57,151 bases of DNA from DATMQA01 sp035566895 (lineage in GTDB: Bacteria > Verrucomicrobiota > Verrucomicrobiia > Limisphaerales > UBA8199), in NCBI GenBank assembly GCA_035566895.1, contig DATMQA010000199.1, positions 1 through 57,151 on the forward strand. The letters are read 5' to 3'. Shown one piece after another: positions 24,621-32,900 of the stretch. The position numbers and the translations under genes were made by a program. Below the pieces are notes generated by a model that made no database searches, was not told the origin of the DNA, and saw nothing but the letters and a program-made list of their open reading frames with translations. Positions within the stretch are counted from its first letter, which is position 1, and each line of letters starts with the position of its first letter.

Positions 24621-25664
24621 ATGGCCCATAAGTCCTATCTGTTTTCCAGCGTGCCGTTGTTGTTGCTGTTGGCCGGCTACAGCGCGCCGGCCCACACCAA
24701 CTCCGTTGCCTCTCGATTCCACCCCCCCCAGGACGACCTCGGCCACCTCGACGCCAAACTGTCCCGCCAATTAAATGAACTGCTCTGGTTCCAACACCTC
24801 AGCGACGTCGCGCTGATCGATAAAATTCGTTTCACCGGTCCGCCGCTGCGCACCACGAATAACGCGACGCCTCCACCCGGCAGCAACGAAGTCGTCGTGT
24901 CGGCTCTGACCTTTCTGCCGCATGAGCGCGGGCGGGCGCACAAACTCCCGCTGATTGTGCTGGCCCACGGCGAGGTGCACGGCAACATCGCCACTGACGA
25001 GGACTTCCACATCGTGCGCGAGTTGGTGCAACAGGGTTACGCCGTCATCGCACCCGATTACCGCGGCAGCAGCGGTTACGGCGCCGAGTTCTGGCGCCAG
25101 ATCGATTATGGCGGACTTGAAATCGAGGATGTCCACGCCGCGCGCCGATATATGCTCGAGCGATATTCGCAAATTGACCCGCGCCGCGTCGGCATCATCG
25201 GCTGGAGCCATGGCGGGGCGATCGCCTTGCTGACGGTGTTCGCTCATCCCGACGAATACCAGGTCTGCTACGCCGGCGTGCCGGTCAGCGACCTCGAAGA
25301 GCGGATTCGTGTGCGGGGCAAAGGTTACGAGGAACTGTTCGCTGCGCCCTATCACCTGGGCAAGATGGTCAGCGAAGCGCCCGAGGAATACCGCCGGCGC
25401 TCCCCCGCGTGGAATGCGGAGAAACTCCGAACGCCGCTGCTGCTCCACGCCAATACCAACGATCAGGATGTCACCATCGGCGAAGTCCAACGCCTGCTCC
25501 AGGCTTTGCAGGCCGCGGAAAAGAATTTCACGTACCGCATCTACACCAACGCCCCGGGGGGCCACGATTTCAACCGGCTCGATACCGCTTCCGCCCTCGA
25601 GTCCCGCGCCGAGATTTGGCGTTTCCTTGCCCACTACCTTCATCCAGTCAATCCGCCGAGGTAA
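24621..25664 (+). CDS. Exported S9-like alpha/beta-hydrolase peptidase
   Basis: 347 residues with a hydrophobic signal region (YLFSSVPLLLLLAGYSAPAH). The hydrolase core has the HGEVHGN oxyanion-side loop, the segment VIAPDYRGSSGYGAEFWRQ, nucleophile elbow GWSHGG (serine), aspartate in NTNDQDVTIGE and histidine in GGHDF. This is the catalytic domain of prolyl-oligopeptidase-like (S9) enzymes without the beta-propeller, so it may be an esterase or dipeptidyl peptidase working outside the inner membrane. It begins 68 nt after the adaptor gene and reads in the same direction. Confidence 0.85.
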   Translation: MAHKSYLFSSVPLLLLLAGYSAPAHTNSVASRFHPPQDDLGHLDAKLSRQLNELLWFQHLSDVALIDKIRFTGPPLRTTNNATPPPGSNEVVVSALTFLPHERGRAHKLPLIVLAHGEVHGNIATDEDFHIVRELVQQGYAVIAPDYRGSSGYGAEFWRQIDYGGLEIEDVHAARRYMLERYSQIDPRRVGIIGWSHGGAIALLTVFAHPDEYQVCYAGVPVSDLEERIRVRGKGYEELFAAPYHLGKMVSEAPEEYRRRSPAWNAEKLRTPLLLHANTNDQDVTIGEVQRLLQALQAAEKNFTYRIYTNAPGGHDFNRLDTASALESRAEIWRFLAHYLHPVNPPR

Positions 25665-25761
25665 ACCCGGGGCGTCTGGTGGTGGAAGTGGCGGCGGCAA
25701 CCTTTTTTCTTTCCACGGTTCGCCGGACAGGGCAGTCTCACGGCGAAGGTTATTCGGGTCC

Positions 25762-26907
25762 ATGCGCATTTTAATCGCAACCGTAACAGCAGGCGCGGGG
25801 CATCTGGCGGCGGCGGCGGCTCTGGATGAGGCCTGGCGCGCGTTCCGCCCGGACGACGTCGTCGAACGGCTGGACCTGGTGAAATTCTTTTCGCCGCTGC
25901 ATCGCAAGATCGTGTCCGATGGCTACGTCAGCATCGTCGAGCATGCGCCGGAGCTTTGGGGCATGATGTTCGCCAAAAGCGACACCCGTAAACGGGCGGA
26001 GGCCCTGAACCGGCTCAAGCGCCTGTTCCCCAGCAATTCCCGCATCCGTTTCGCGCGTCACCTCAAGCAGTTCAAACCCGACGCGGTCCTATGCACCCAT
26101 TATCTCCCGCTGGAAACCTTGAGCTGGCTGCGGCAGAAAAAAGACGGGCTGCGGCCGCTGGCCGTGAGCATCGTCACCGATTTCGAAGCCCATGCGCTGT
26201 GGATGGAAGCCTGTGTGGATCTGTATTGCGTCGCGGCTGAGGAGACGAAGGCGCGGCTGGTGGCTCGCGGTGCTCTGGCAGAAAATGTGGTCGCGACCGG
26301 CATCCCGATTTCGGCAAAGTTCGGCGCCAAACCGGACGCCAAGGCGGTACGACAGAAACTCGGCTTGCGCGATGACCAACTCGTGCTCCTGGCGCTCAGC
26401 GGCGGGTTCGGCATGGGGCCGCTGGCCCAGATCCTGGCGGAATTGGATAAAGTGGATCGGCCTTTCCAAACGGTCGTAGTCACAGGGCGAAACGAGGAGT
26501 TGCGGCGCGAGCTCGCCGGTCAGGACCGAAAGCATCCTACGCACGTGCTGGGCTACGCCTCGAACATGCACGAGTTGATGGCTGTGGCTGACCTCATCAT
26601 TTCCAAGCCGGGGGGGTTGACCACGTCCGAGGTGCTGGCGATGGGCAAGCCGCTCTTTATCGTTAGCCCGATTCCCGGCCAGGAAGCGGCCAACAGCGAT
26701 TTCCTGCTCGAACGCGGCGCGGCCGCCAAAGCCAACCGCGTCGAGGATTTGCCTTATCGCATCGACCAACTGCTGGGCACAAAGAAGCTGGCCGAGATGG
26801 CGCGGGCGGCCAAAGCGCTGGGCCGGCCCCAGGCCGCACAAGCGGTGTGTGAAGAAGTCGTGCGACGGGTCGAATTGGACCGTTGTGTGGTCAACGCTGT
26901 TAAATGA
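25762..26907 (+). CDS. Diacylglycerol glycosyltransferase (MGDG synthase/UgtP-like, GT28)
   Basis: 381 residues from ATG 25762 (MRILIATVTAGAGHLAAAAA). The frame is open upstream but overlaps the previous gene's 3' end in another frame. The N-terminal MGDG-synthase domain shows the GAGHLAAAAALDEAW loop and VLCTHYLPLETLSWL. The C-terminal GT28 nucleotide-sugar domain shows LALSGGFGMGPLAQIL, the TGRN segment and the diagnostic ISKPGGLTTSEVLAMGKPL with GQEAANSDFL. Such enzymes move galactose or glucose from a UDP-sugar to diacylglycerol at the cytoplasmic membrane face. A PlsC acyltransferase follows 95 nt downstream, suggesting a membrane-lipid unit. Confidence 0.88.
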   Translation: MRILIATVTAGAGHLAAAAALDEAWRAFRPDDVVERLDLVKFFSPLHRKIVSDGYVSIVEHAPELWGMMFAKSDTRKRAEALNRLKRLFPSNSRIRFARHLKQFKPDAVLCTHYLPLETLSWLRQKKDGLRPLAVSIVTDFEAHALWMEACVDLYCVAAEETKARLVARGALAENVVATGIPISAKFGAKPDAKAVRQKLGLRDDQLVLLALSGGFGMGPLAQILAELDKVDRPFQTVVVTGRNEELRRELAGQDRKHPTHVLGYASNMHELMAVADLIISKPGGLTTSEVLAMGKPLFIVSPIPGQEAANSDFLLERGAAAKANRVEDLPYRIDQLLGTKKLAEMARAAKALGRPQAAQAVCEEVVRRVELDRCVVNAVK

Positions 26908-26993
26908 GTCAAAGGGGTTAAAAGAGTTAAAAGGGCCTTGTGCCATGCATGGCGGACCCCTCAATTAACTCAATTAACTCAATTAACTGTCTT
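26898..26993. repeat. gttaaaagagttaa / caattaactcaattaac inverted words
   Basis: The gap between the glycosyltransferase and the acyltransferase contains gttaaaagagttaaaaggg (about 26917-26935). It is followed by three copies of tcaattaac in the opposite sense (about 26960-26990). If translation began at 26940, the second arm would be read as SINSINSIN. Confidence 0.65.
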
Positions 26994-27002
26994 TCACCTG
27001 AG

Positions 27003-28415
27003 ATGAGCAGTCCAGTCACCGGCTTGTATGGCGCGATGCGCGGAGTGGTGCGACTGGCGCTTGGATTTTATTTCCGGCGAATCGAAAAATTCCATGCGGA
27101 AAGGGTTCCTGTCACGGGCCCGGTTTTGTTCACTTCCAACCACCCCAATTCTCTCACCGATTCGTTCGTCATCGGCACTTCCGTGCCGCGAAGGGTAAAC
27201 TTCGTCGGGACCGTGCAGTTATTCCGGCTGGCGCCATTGAAATGGCTGCTGACCCGCTGCGGCGTGATCCCGATCAACCGAGTGAAGGACGATCCGAAAG
27301 CGATGCGCACCGTGGCCGGAACTTTCGAGGCCTGTTTCCGGGTGCTCGAGGCGGGTGAAGCGGTTGGCATTTTCCCCGAAGGGATCACCTACGAGGATTC
27401 AGAGCTGAAAGAGGTAAAGAGCGGCGCGGCGCGGATGGCCCTCGAACTGGAGCGACGACACGGGGGAAAGCTGGGTCTGCAGGTTGTCCCGGTCGGCCTG
27501 ACCTATTCCCAGAAAGAGGTCTATCGCAGCGATGTGCTGGTCCACTTCGGCGAACCACTCCGCGCCGCAGATTTTTTAGACGGCTACGCCGAGCGTCGCA
27601 AAGAGTGCATCACCCGGCTCACTGCGGCAATCGAGCGCCGGTTGCAAGCCCTCATCCTGCACCTGCCGCAGATGGAACACGCCCGGGTAGTCGCGGGTGT
27701 CAAACGTCTTTACCTCGACCGCTTGCGGCTGGGACACGGCACCGTCCAGGACGCGGTTTCACCGCAAGCAGAAGCGCTGCTGGTGATGCAGCGAATTGTC
27801 GAAGCCGTGGAGCGCGTTTACCAAACCCAACCAGAACGCGCCGGGGTTTTTGCGGCCAAACTCGAGGCTTACGAACGCTGGCTTGCCCGGCTCAGAATCC
27901 CCGATGAACACCTTGCCCTGTTTCCCGGGAAGCGGAGGCTGGCCGAACAAAGTCTCGCCTGGACATTGGTCGCTCTGGCTGGCTTACCCATCGCTTTGTA
28001 TGGCTGGCTGCACCGGCTGATTCCCTTTGCCGTTGTCAGGTGGGCCGTGCACCGATTCACGGAACCGGGCAAACGCAAGGCCCAGGCCTCGACTGCCGCC
28101 ATCGCGGCCGGCGTCGTGGCTTTCGTCCTATGTTATTCGGCTTATGTCCTTGCGTTTCACAAAATCTTCGGCTGGCCGGCCAGTTTCTGGTATGCCCTTT
28201 CACTGCCCCTGGCGGGGTTGGCGGCGCACTACTACCTGCGCGAGTTGCAGCGACTAACCGCCGGCGTGCGCAACACCGTCGTGTTGGTTCGCACGCCATT
28301 CGCCGCAAAACGGCTGCTCACGCTGCGCCGCTCCCTTATTGCCGAGATCGAGGCCGTGCGGGCAGAGGTTCCGCCAGCCCTTGCGGTAGCCGGTGCGCAG
28401 AACCGAGGGGCCTGA
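27003..28415 (+). CDS. PlsC-type glycerolipid acyltransferase
   Basis: 470 residues from ATG 27003; the frame extends 21 codons upstream only through repeat DNA. The acyltransferase block shows SNHPNSLTD (the HX5D variant of the PlsC motif seen in a GPAT-like subgroup), IPINRVKDDPKAM, the FPEGITYEDSEL motif and VVPVGLTYS. A helical middle follows, then two or three membrane helices near the C-terminus (LVALAGLPIALYGWLHRLIP, IAAGVVAFVLCYSAYVLAF). This C-terminal membrane part matches the larger GPAT/DHAPAT-like acyltransferases rather than the 240-residue PlsC. It probably acylates glycerol-phosphate or a related lipid. Confidence 0.87.
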   Translation: MSSPVTGLYGAMRGVVRLALGFYFRRIEKFHAERVPVTGPVLFTSNHPNSLTDSFVIGTSVPRRVNFVGTVQLFRLAPLKWLLTRCGVIPINRVKDDPKAMRTVAGTFEACFRVLEAGEAVGIFPEGITYEDSELKEVKSGAARMALELERRHGGKLGLQVVPVGLTYSQKEVYRSDVLVHFGEPLRAADFLDGYAERRKECITRLTAAIERRLQALILHLPQMEHARVVAGVKRLYLDRLRLGHGTVQDAVSPQAEALLVMQRIVEAVERVYQTQPERAGVFAAKLEAYERWLARLRIPDEHLALFPGKRRLAEQSLAWTLVALAGLPIALYGWLHRLIPFAVVRWAVHRFTEPGKRKAQASTAAIAAGVVAFVLCYSAYVLAFHKIFGWPASFWYALSLPLAGLAAHYYLRELQRLTAGVRNTVVLVRTPFAAKRLLTLRRSLIAEIEAVRAEVPPALAVAGAQNRGA

Positions 28416-28537
28416 AGATCCGGAGGGACCGGATATGTCAGAGGCCGGTAAGATTTGCATTTCCTGAATCAGTTGCTGAGCTATCGTTCCCAGGTGGCAA
28501 ATAACGATTCCATCCAGTTGAAGGGCGAAGAGCGTTT

Positions 28538-29035
28538 GTGAACAAGCAGATTGAAATGGATGCGCCGTTGGCAGAAATCCAGTTGGTGGTTTTCAGGCGT
28601 TCGCCGATTCATGGGACTGGCGGGTATGCCCGAAAGGACATTCCCCAAGGCGCCCGTGTCCTCGAGTACGTTGGAGAAAAGATCGACCGGCGGGAGTCGC
28701 TCGGCCGTTGCCAGGGAAACAACGAATACATTTTCAGGCTCAACGAGCAACTGGACCTCGATGGCAAGGTCGAATGGAACCCCGCGCGATTCCTCAATCA
28801 TAGTTGCGCTCCGAATTGCGATGCCGAGCTTGAGGAGGAGCGCATTTGGATTTTGGCCAATCGCGACATCCGGACAGGAGAGGAACTCACCTTCAATTAC
28901 GGGTTTGACCTGGAGGACTACAAGAACTATCCGTGCTGCTGCGGGGCCTCGAACTGCGTGGGCTATATTGTGGGGGAGGAGTTTTTCGAGCACGTGCGAG
29001 CCATGCGAAGCGGGCTCGAGGCCGGCTTTGATTGA
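28538..29035 (+). CDS. SET-domain protein lysine methyltransferase
   Basis: 165 residues from GTG 28538; ATG 28556 is the alternative. The SET domain is complete: HGTGGYARKDIPQGARVLEY (SAM loop), YIFRLNEQLDLDG, the pseudoknot motif RFLNHSCAPNC, WILANRDIRTGEELTFNYGF (catalytic tyrosine) and a post-SET CCCGASNCVGYI cysteine cluster that would bind zinc. In bacteria such proteins are sporadic, often horizontally shared with chlamydiae and eukaryotes; targets are usually unknown. It stands alone after the acyltransferase. Confidence 0.92.
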   Translation: MNKQIEMDAPLAEIQLVVFRRSPIHGTGGYARKDIPQGARVLEYVGEKIDRRESLGRCQGNNEYIFRLNEQLDLDGKVEWNPARFLNHSCAPNCDAELEEERIWILANRDIRTGEELTFNYGFDLEDYKNYPCCCGASNCVGYIVGEEFFEHVRAMRSGLEAGFD

Positions 29036-29047
29036 TTGGGCCTCAGT

Positions 29048-29082
29048 GCGTGAAAATCACGCCTAATGCGTGAAAATCACGC
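29048..29082. repeat. Two tandem gcgtgaaaatcacgc hairpins
   Basis: The 15-nt perfect palindrome gcgtga-aaa-tcacgc occurs at 29048-29062 and again at 29068-29082 (20-nt period), just after the SET gene stop. It belongs to the gcgtgaaa/tcacgc word family found elsewhere. Confidence 0.75.
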
Positions 29083-29159
29083 GTTGTCGTGGAAGCCACT
29101 AGAGGTATTTCGGCTGTTTGACCCTTTTTAACCCGATGGCATTGGGCCTGCTAAACGAC

Positions 29160-29930
29160 ATGCGCATGAAGGTATGGCTTGCTCTCATTTCCACCGGTGC
29201 TCTCTTGTGCGGGTCTCGGACCTCAGCGTTCGAAGCCATCCCCTCGTACCAGGGTGGTGGGGCTATCGGCTATGAGCCCGGCGGGGCCGGCTTTGGCTTT
29301 TCGCCGCGGTCAAATATCACCGTTACAGCCCTTGGCAATGGCGGTGACGACCAGACCGTCGCCGTCACCTTGTGGGACAGTAACGGGCTACAGTTGGTCT
29401 CGGCACTGGTTACGAGCAACAGTCCGCCTTCGAATTGGGCGCGGTACGAGACGATTTCCCCGCTCACGCTATCCGGGGGTCAAACTTATTATGTGAGCGC
29501 TGTCGAGACCAATAGCGGGTTATGGATCGATCATGTCATTTGGGGCTCCGGTGCCACCAGCAACGGGAACTTCACTGTCGGGCCAGGGATCACCTACATA
29601 GGAGCCGCGCTGGGGACGAACGCAGACGGCACCTTCCCTCACGAACTGGACCGCACAAATTATCTGATGGTTGGACCTAACTTCACCTATGTCACCAGCA
29701 CTACGCTGCTGGTGACTGGGTTGCAGTTCATCTCAGGCCAGGTAAAGATTGCCTTCATCGTGTCCGGCGTTCCGGCGGCCTCCTTCACCCTTTTCGAATC
29801 CGGCCAGCCCGGCGGCCCCTGGGCCACCAACCTGGCCGCAGTCCTCACCACCAACGTGCCCGGAGTCTCCTACACCTTCACCACGCCCCCGGGCGGCCCG
29901 GTCAATTTCTACAGGGTGCGGACGCCTTAA
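29160..29930 (+). CDS. Secreted beta-sandwich protein with FYR-type C-terminal domain
   Basis: 256 residues from ATG 29160 (MRMKVWLALISTGALLCGSR signal peptide). The middle resembles a discoidin/DUF4082-like beta sandwich (ITVTALGNGGDDQTVAVTLW, LTLSGGQTYYVSAVETNSGL). The C-terminal part (ASFTLFESGQPGGPWATNLA to VNFYRVRTP) is a verrucomicrobial secreted-protein tail that ends with the same FYR signature as the adjacent S8 protease (TRFYRLLQLP). Its role is unknown. It converges with the protease gene, 46 nt apart. Confidence 0.75.
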   Translation: MRMKVWLALISTGALLCGSRTSAFEAIPSYQGGGAIGYEPGGAGFGFSPRSNITVTALGNGGDDQTVAVTLWDSNGLQLVSALVTSNSPPSNWARYETISPLTLSGGQTYYVSAVETNSGLWIDHVIWGSGATSNGNFTVGPGITYIGAALGTNADGTFPHELDRTNYLMVGPNFTYVTSTTLLVTGLQFISGQVKIAFIVSGVPAASFTLFESGQPGGPWATNLAAVLTTNVPGVSYTFTTPPGGPVNFYRVRTP

Positions 29931-29976
29931 GGGCGTTGCGGGTCGAGTCTCTGCGGAAATCACTGTCCGTATCTCG

Positions 29977-32900
29977 TTAAGGCAACTGGAGCAGGCGATA
30001 GAAACGTGTCTGGCCCAGGCCGCCTGATTGGGAGCCGTTGTCCAGGAATGAAAAGGAACCGTTCGTGGAGGTCAGAATGTTGGTGAAGGTTTGCCAGGTG
30101 GAAGGCGAAAGACCCGGAGTCCATTGGACTCGAAAATACAAGTTGGAGTAATTGGGGGTGCTCCAATGCAGCAGGACGGCGTTGGTGGTTCGCTGGATAT
30201 CGGATAGCGCGATGGGCGGGAAGGTCAGGACCAGGCCCTCCTGGACGCGGAAGAATTGCCAGGCCAAAGGCTTGGGAAGGCAGAAAGTGGTTTGATAATC
30301 TGTGGCGGTGAGGGTGCGTGTCAGCGTAATCCAATTCGAGTCATTCAGGTTGGCCAGGCCCTGGAGGTAATAATGCGCGCCCGGCAGAGAAGGCCAGGTC
30401 AGGCAAAGGCTGCTGCCCGTATCCATGGCGTTCGTGATCATCGTATTTGTGCCATACGCGGTCCAGGTGGTGGCCAGGATGGAATAAGCGGCCGGGACGC
30501 CGGAAACATTTATCGCCGCAAGGTACCACTCGCCAGGGCTCAGCGGCACCGGGGTTGAGTAGTTATAGAATACAATCAACTCGTCATTGAGCCCGGGGTT
30601 GGCGCTGAGGAAATCATAGCCGGCGAGGCTGGGCACCGGAAGGCCTCGGCGGGCGACCAGGGTCAGGTTGGCGGTGGAAAGGTTGATTTCAAATTGGGCG
30701 CGAACGGCGTTGGTGGTCACCACCAGGCGATAGTAATCCGGGGCAGTCCCTGCTCCGGCGTTGGTGTTGGCGAAAGGCACTCCGTCGGACAGGGTAATGA
30801 CGCCGGCGATATCAAAATCCACCTGGCAAGCGAAGGTGACGGAGACAGGGTTGGTATTCTGAATGCCCAGAAAGTATCGGGCGCCGGGAGCGAGCGGGGG
30901 CGTGCCATTGGTTTGGAGAGTGCGGGCGGCGGCGCTGATGTTGGTCAGCAGCAGGATATCACCAGCATTGGTGCCGGTCGGCGGCGCGGCCTGGTTGAAG
31001 AGAAGGTTGACCGGCGCGGTGGCGTTCAACAAGGAGTTGGTGGCGAAATTGATCCACGGTGGAGCATCTACGAAGCACCATTGGACCTGACCGGGCGCGA
31101 GCGTGTTGGTAACCGGCAGGCCGGCGACCAGCGGGATGGGAGCCGGGCTGGAGTTTCGAAGGGCCAGGGCCAGTTGCCAGCTCCGCAGGGCTGGTTGAGG
31201 AACGGCGGCGCCCGCGCGGTTGTCCCAAAGTTCCAAAGTCCAATTGCCGAGGGCGGATTCGCCGGCCAGTTTCGCGAGGGATTCTTCGGGCAAATAGTAG
31301 ATGCCGTTAGGGGGGGCGGAAGCGGCAGCCGAATAGGTAAAGTTGGTCAAAGGAGGCAAGCCGAACTTGATGGGGAGCGCGGCGAGGTTGGTGTTCTCGG
31401 TGAAGGTCAGGCGGAGCGGCTGGACGCGGGTCGAACTAACGCTGTAGAACCAGGCGGTGTTGGAATCGGCGTTGCCGCCTTCGTTCATGACAATGGTCAG
31501 GACAGTGGAAAGACCCGGGCCGAAAGAGACGTTCGTGGTGAAGGTATTGCTGACCAGGCCGGAATCGAACAGAAGAGTGTTATCGTAATAGACGTGCATG
31601 GTATCCGGCAGCGAATAGAAATCGGCATTGATGACTATGGTGCCGGAGGTTTCGCCGGTATCGAAAAGGTTGGTCACCGCTTCCGGCCCGCCGGAGTAAG
31701 GAACGGGGAATACATTGGTTATCGTAACGTCAAACCCCATGCCGTTGGTGGAGAGCCCGCCTCGATTTTCAGCGAGCAGAACGCGCGTGCCCGAGGGGCT
31801 GACGAGGTTTAGCACCAGGTCGGAAACCCGCGGGTGGTCGATGCGGACGCCGACTTCGGCGGACAAAACGGTGGCCTGATTGGTGACCGTGAGGGTGGAG
31901 GTGGAGACGGCGTCATCGAGGAGCGAAACAGGAGCCGTCGAGGTGAAGCGGAGCGGCAGGGGCGGAGAGGGACCGAGGCCGGGCTGCGCGAGGAGATCCA
32001 CGGTGGCGGGAAGAGAGCCCAGGTTGCAGAGTTTGATGGCGTAAAGCCCGGGATTGAGCGGCGGATGGCTGGTTTGGTCGAGCGTAAGCACCACGTTGGA
32101 CGCGGCGGGCGAGAGCAGGAAAGTCGGGGCACTGCTGGCGGGGCCATCGACCGGGTAGATTTGGAGCGAGAGCGGACCGTCGCCCGAAACCAACGAGACC
32201 GTCGCGAGCAGATTGGTTGTTTCGGGCGGCAGCAGGGTGAACTGATGGCTGCAAGCGCCGGGCAAAACCGTGGCGACGCTGCCGGCGGAGAGGTCGGGTT
32301 GCCGTTCGAGAAAGAGCGACAGGTTATCGTTGGTGCCCGGCAGGTTTGTGCTCAGCATCGTCAGCATCCACTGGCCGCGGGCCTGGCGGCCATCGAAATC
32401 ACTCAAGCGACCCGGGCCATCCGGGGGTTGGGCGCCCGAGACATCTCCTTCGCCGCTGTCATCATAGACAAAAGCCTGGCCCGCGACGGCTCCGTTGGTG
32501 GCGTGGTTGTTCAGCACCACGGCGGTATTGCGATGAGTCAAAGTGCCCAGCAAGTCACCCATCGCCGGACGCGTCAGGGTGTTCGTGACGATGACGCGGC
32601 GCACCGTGGCGGATTCAGGAGCCAGACCGAAGATGTAAGCCGCGGCGGGCAGGGTGGCCGTGCCGCCGGGAATAAGCGCCGGGGCGGGGACACCGCTCAA
32701 GAGTTGATTGCCCTGCGCATCAGTTTGGACGAACGGCTGTTCGCTGAACAGCGCCAGGAATCCGTATTCTGCGCCCTGATGGGACTCGCACTTCACCCCG
32801 ATGTAATACGGCCCAGGGGTGGCATTGGAGTAGAGGAGCATTTCCGTGCCGCCGCGGCTAACGGAGAAGTCGGCCGCGCTGAGGACCGTGGGGTCGAGAT

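Noticed and set aside
25309..25761. Long upstream extension of the glycosyltransferase
   Set aside because: Overlaps the preceding hydrolase gene out of frame; homologues begin at the MRILIAT segment at 25762.
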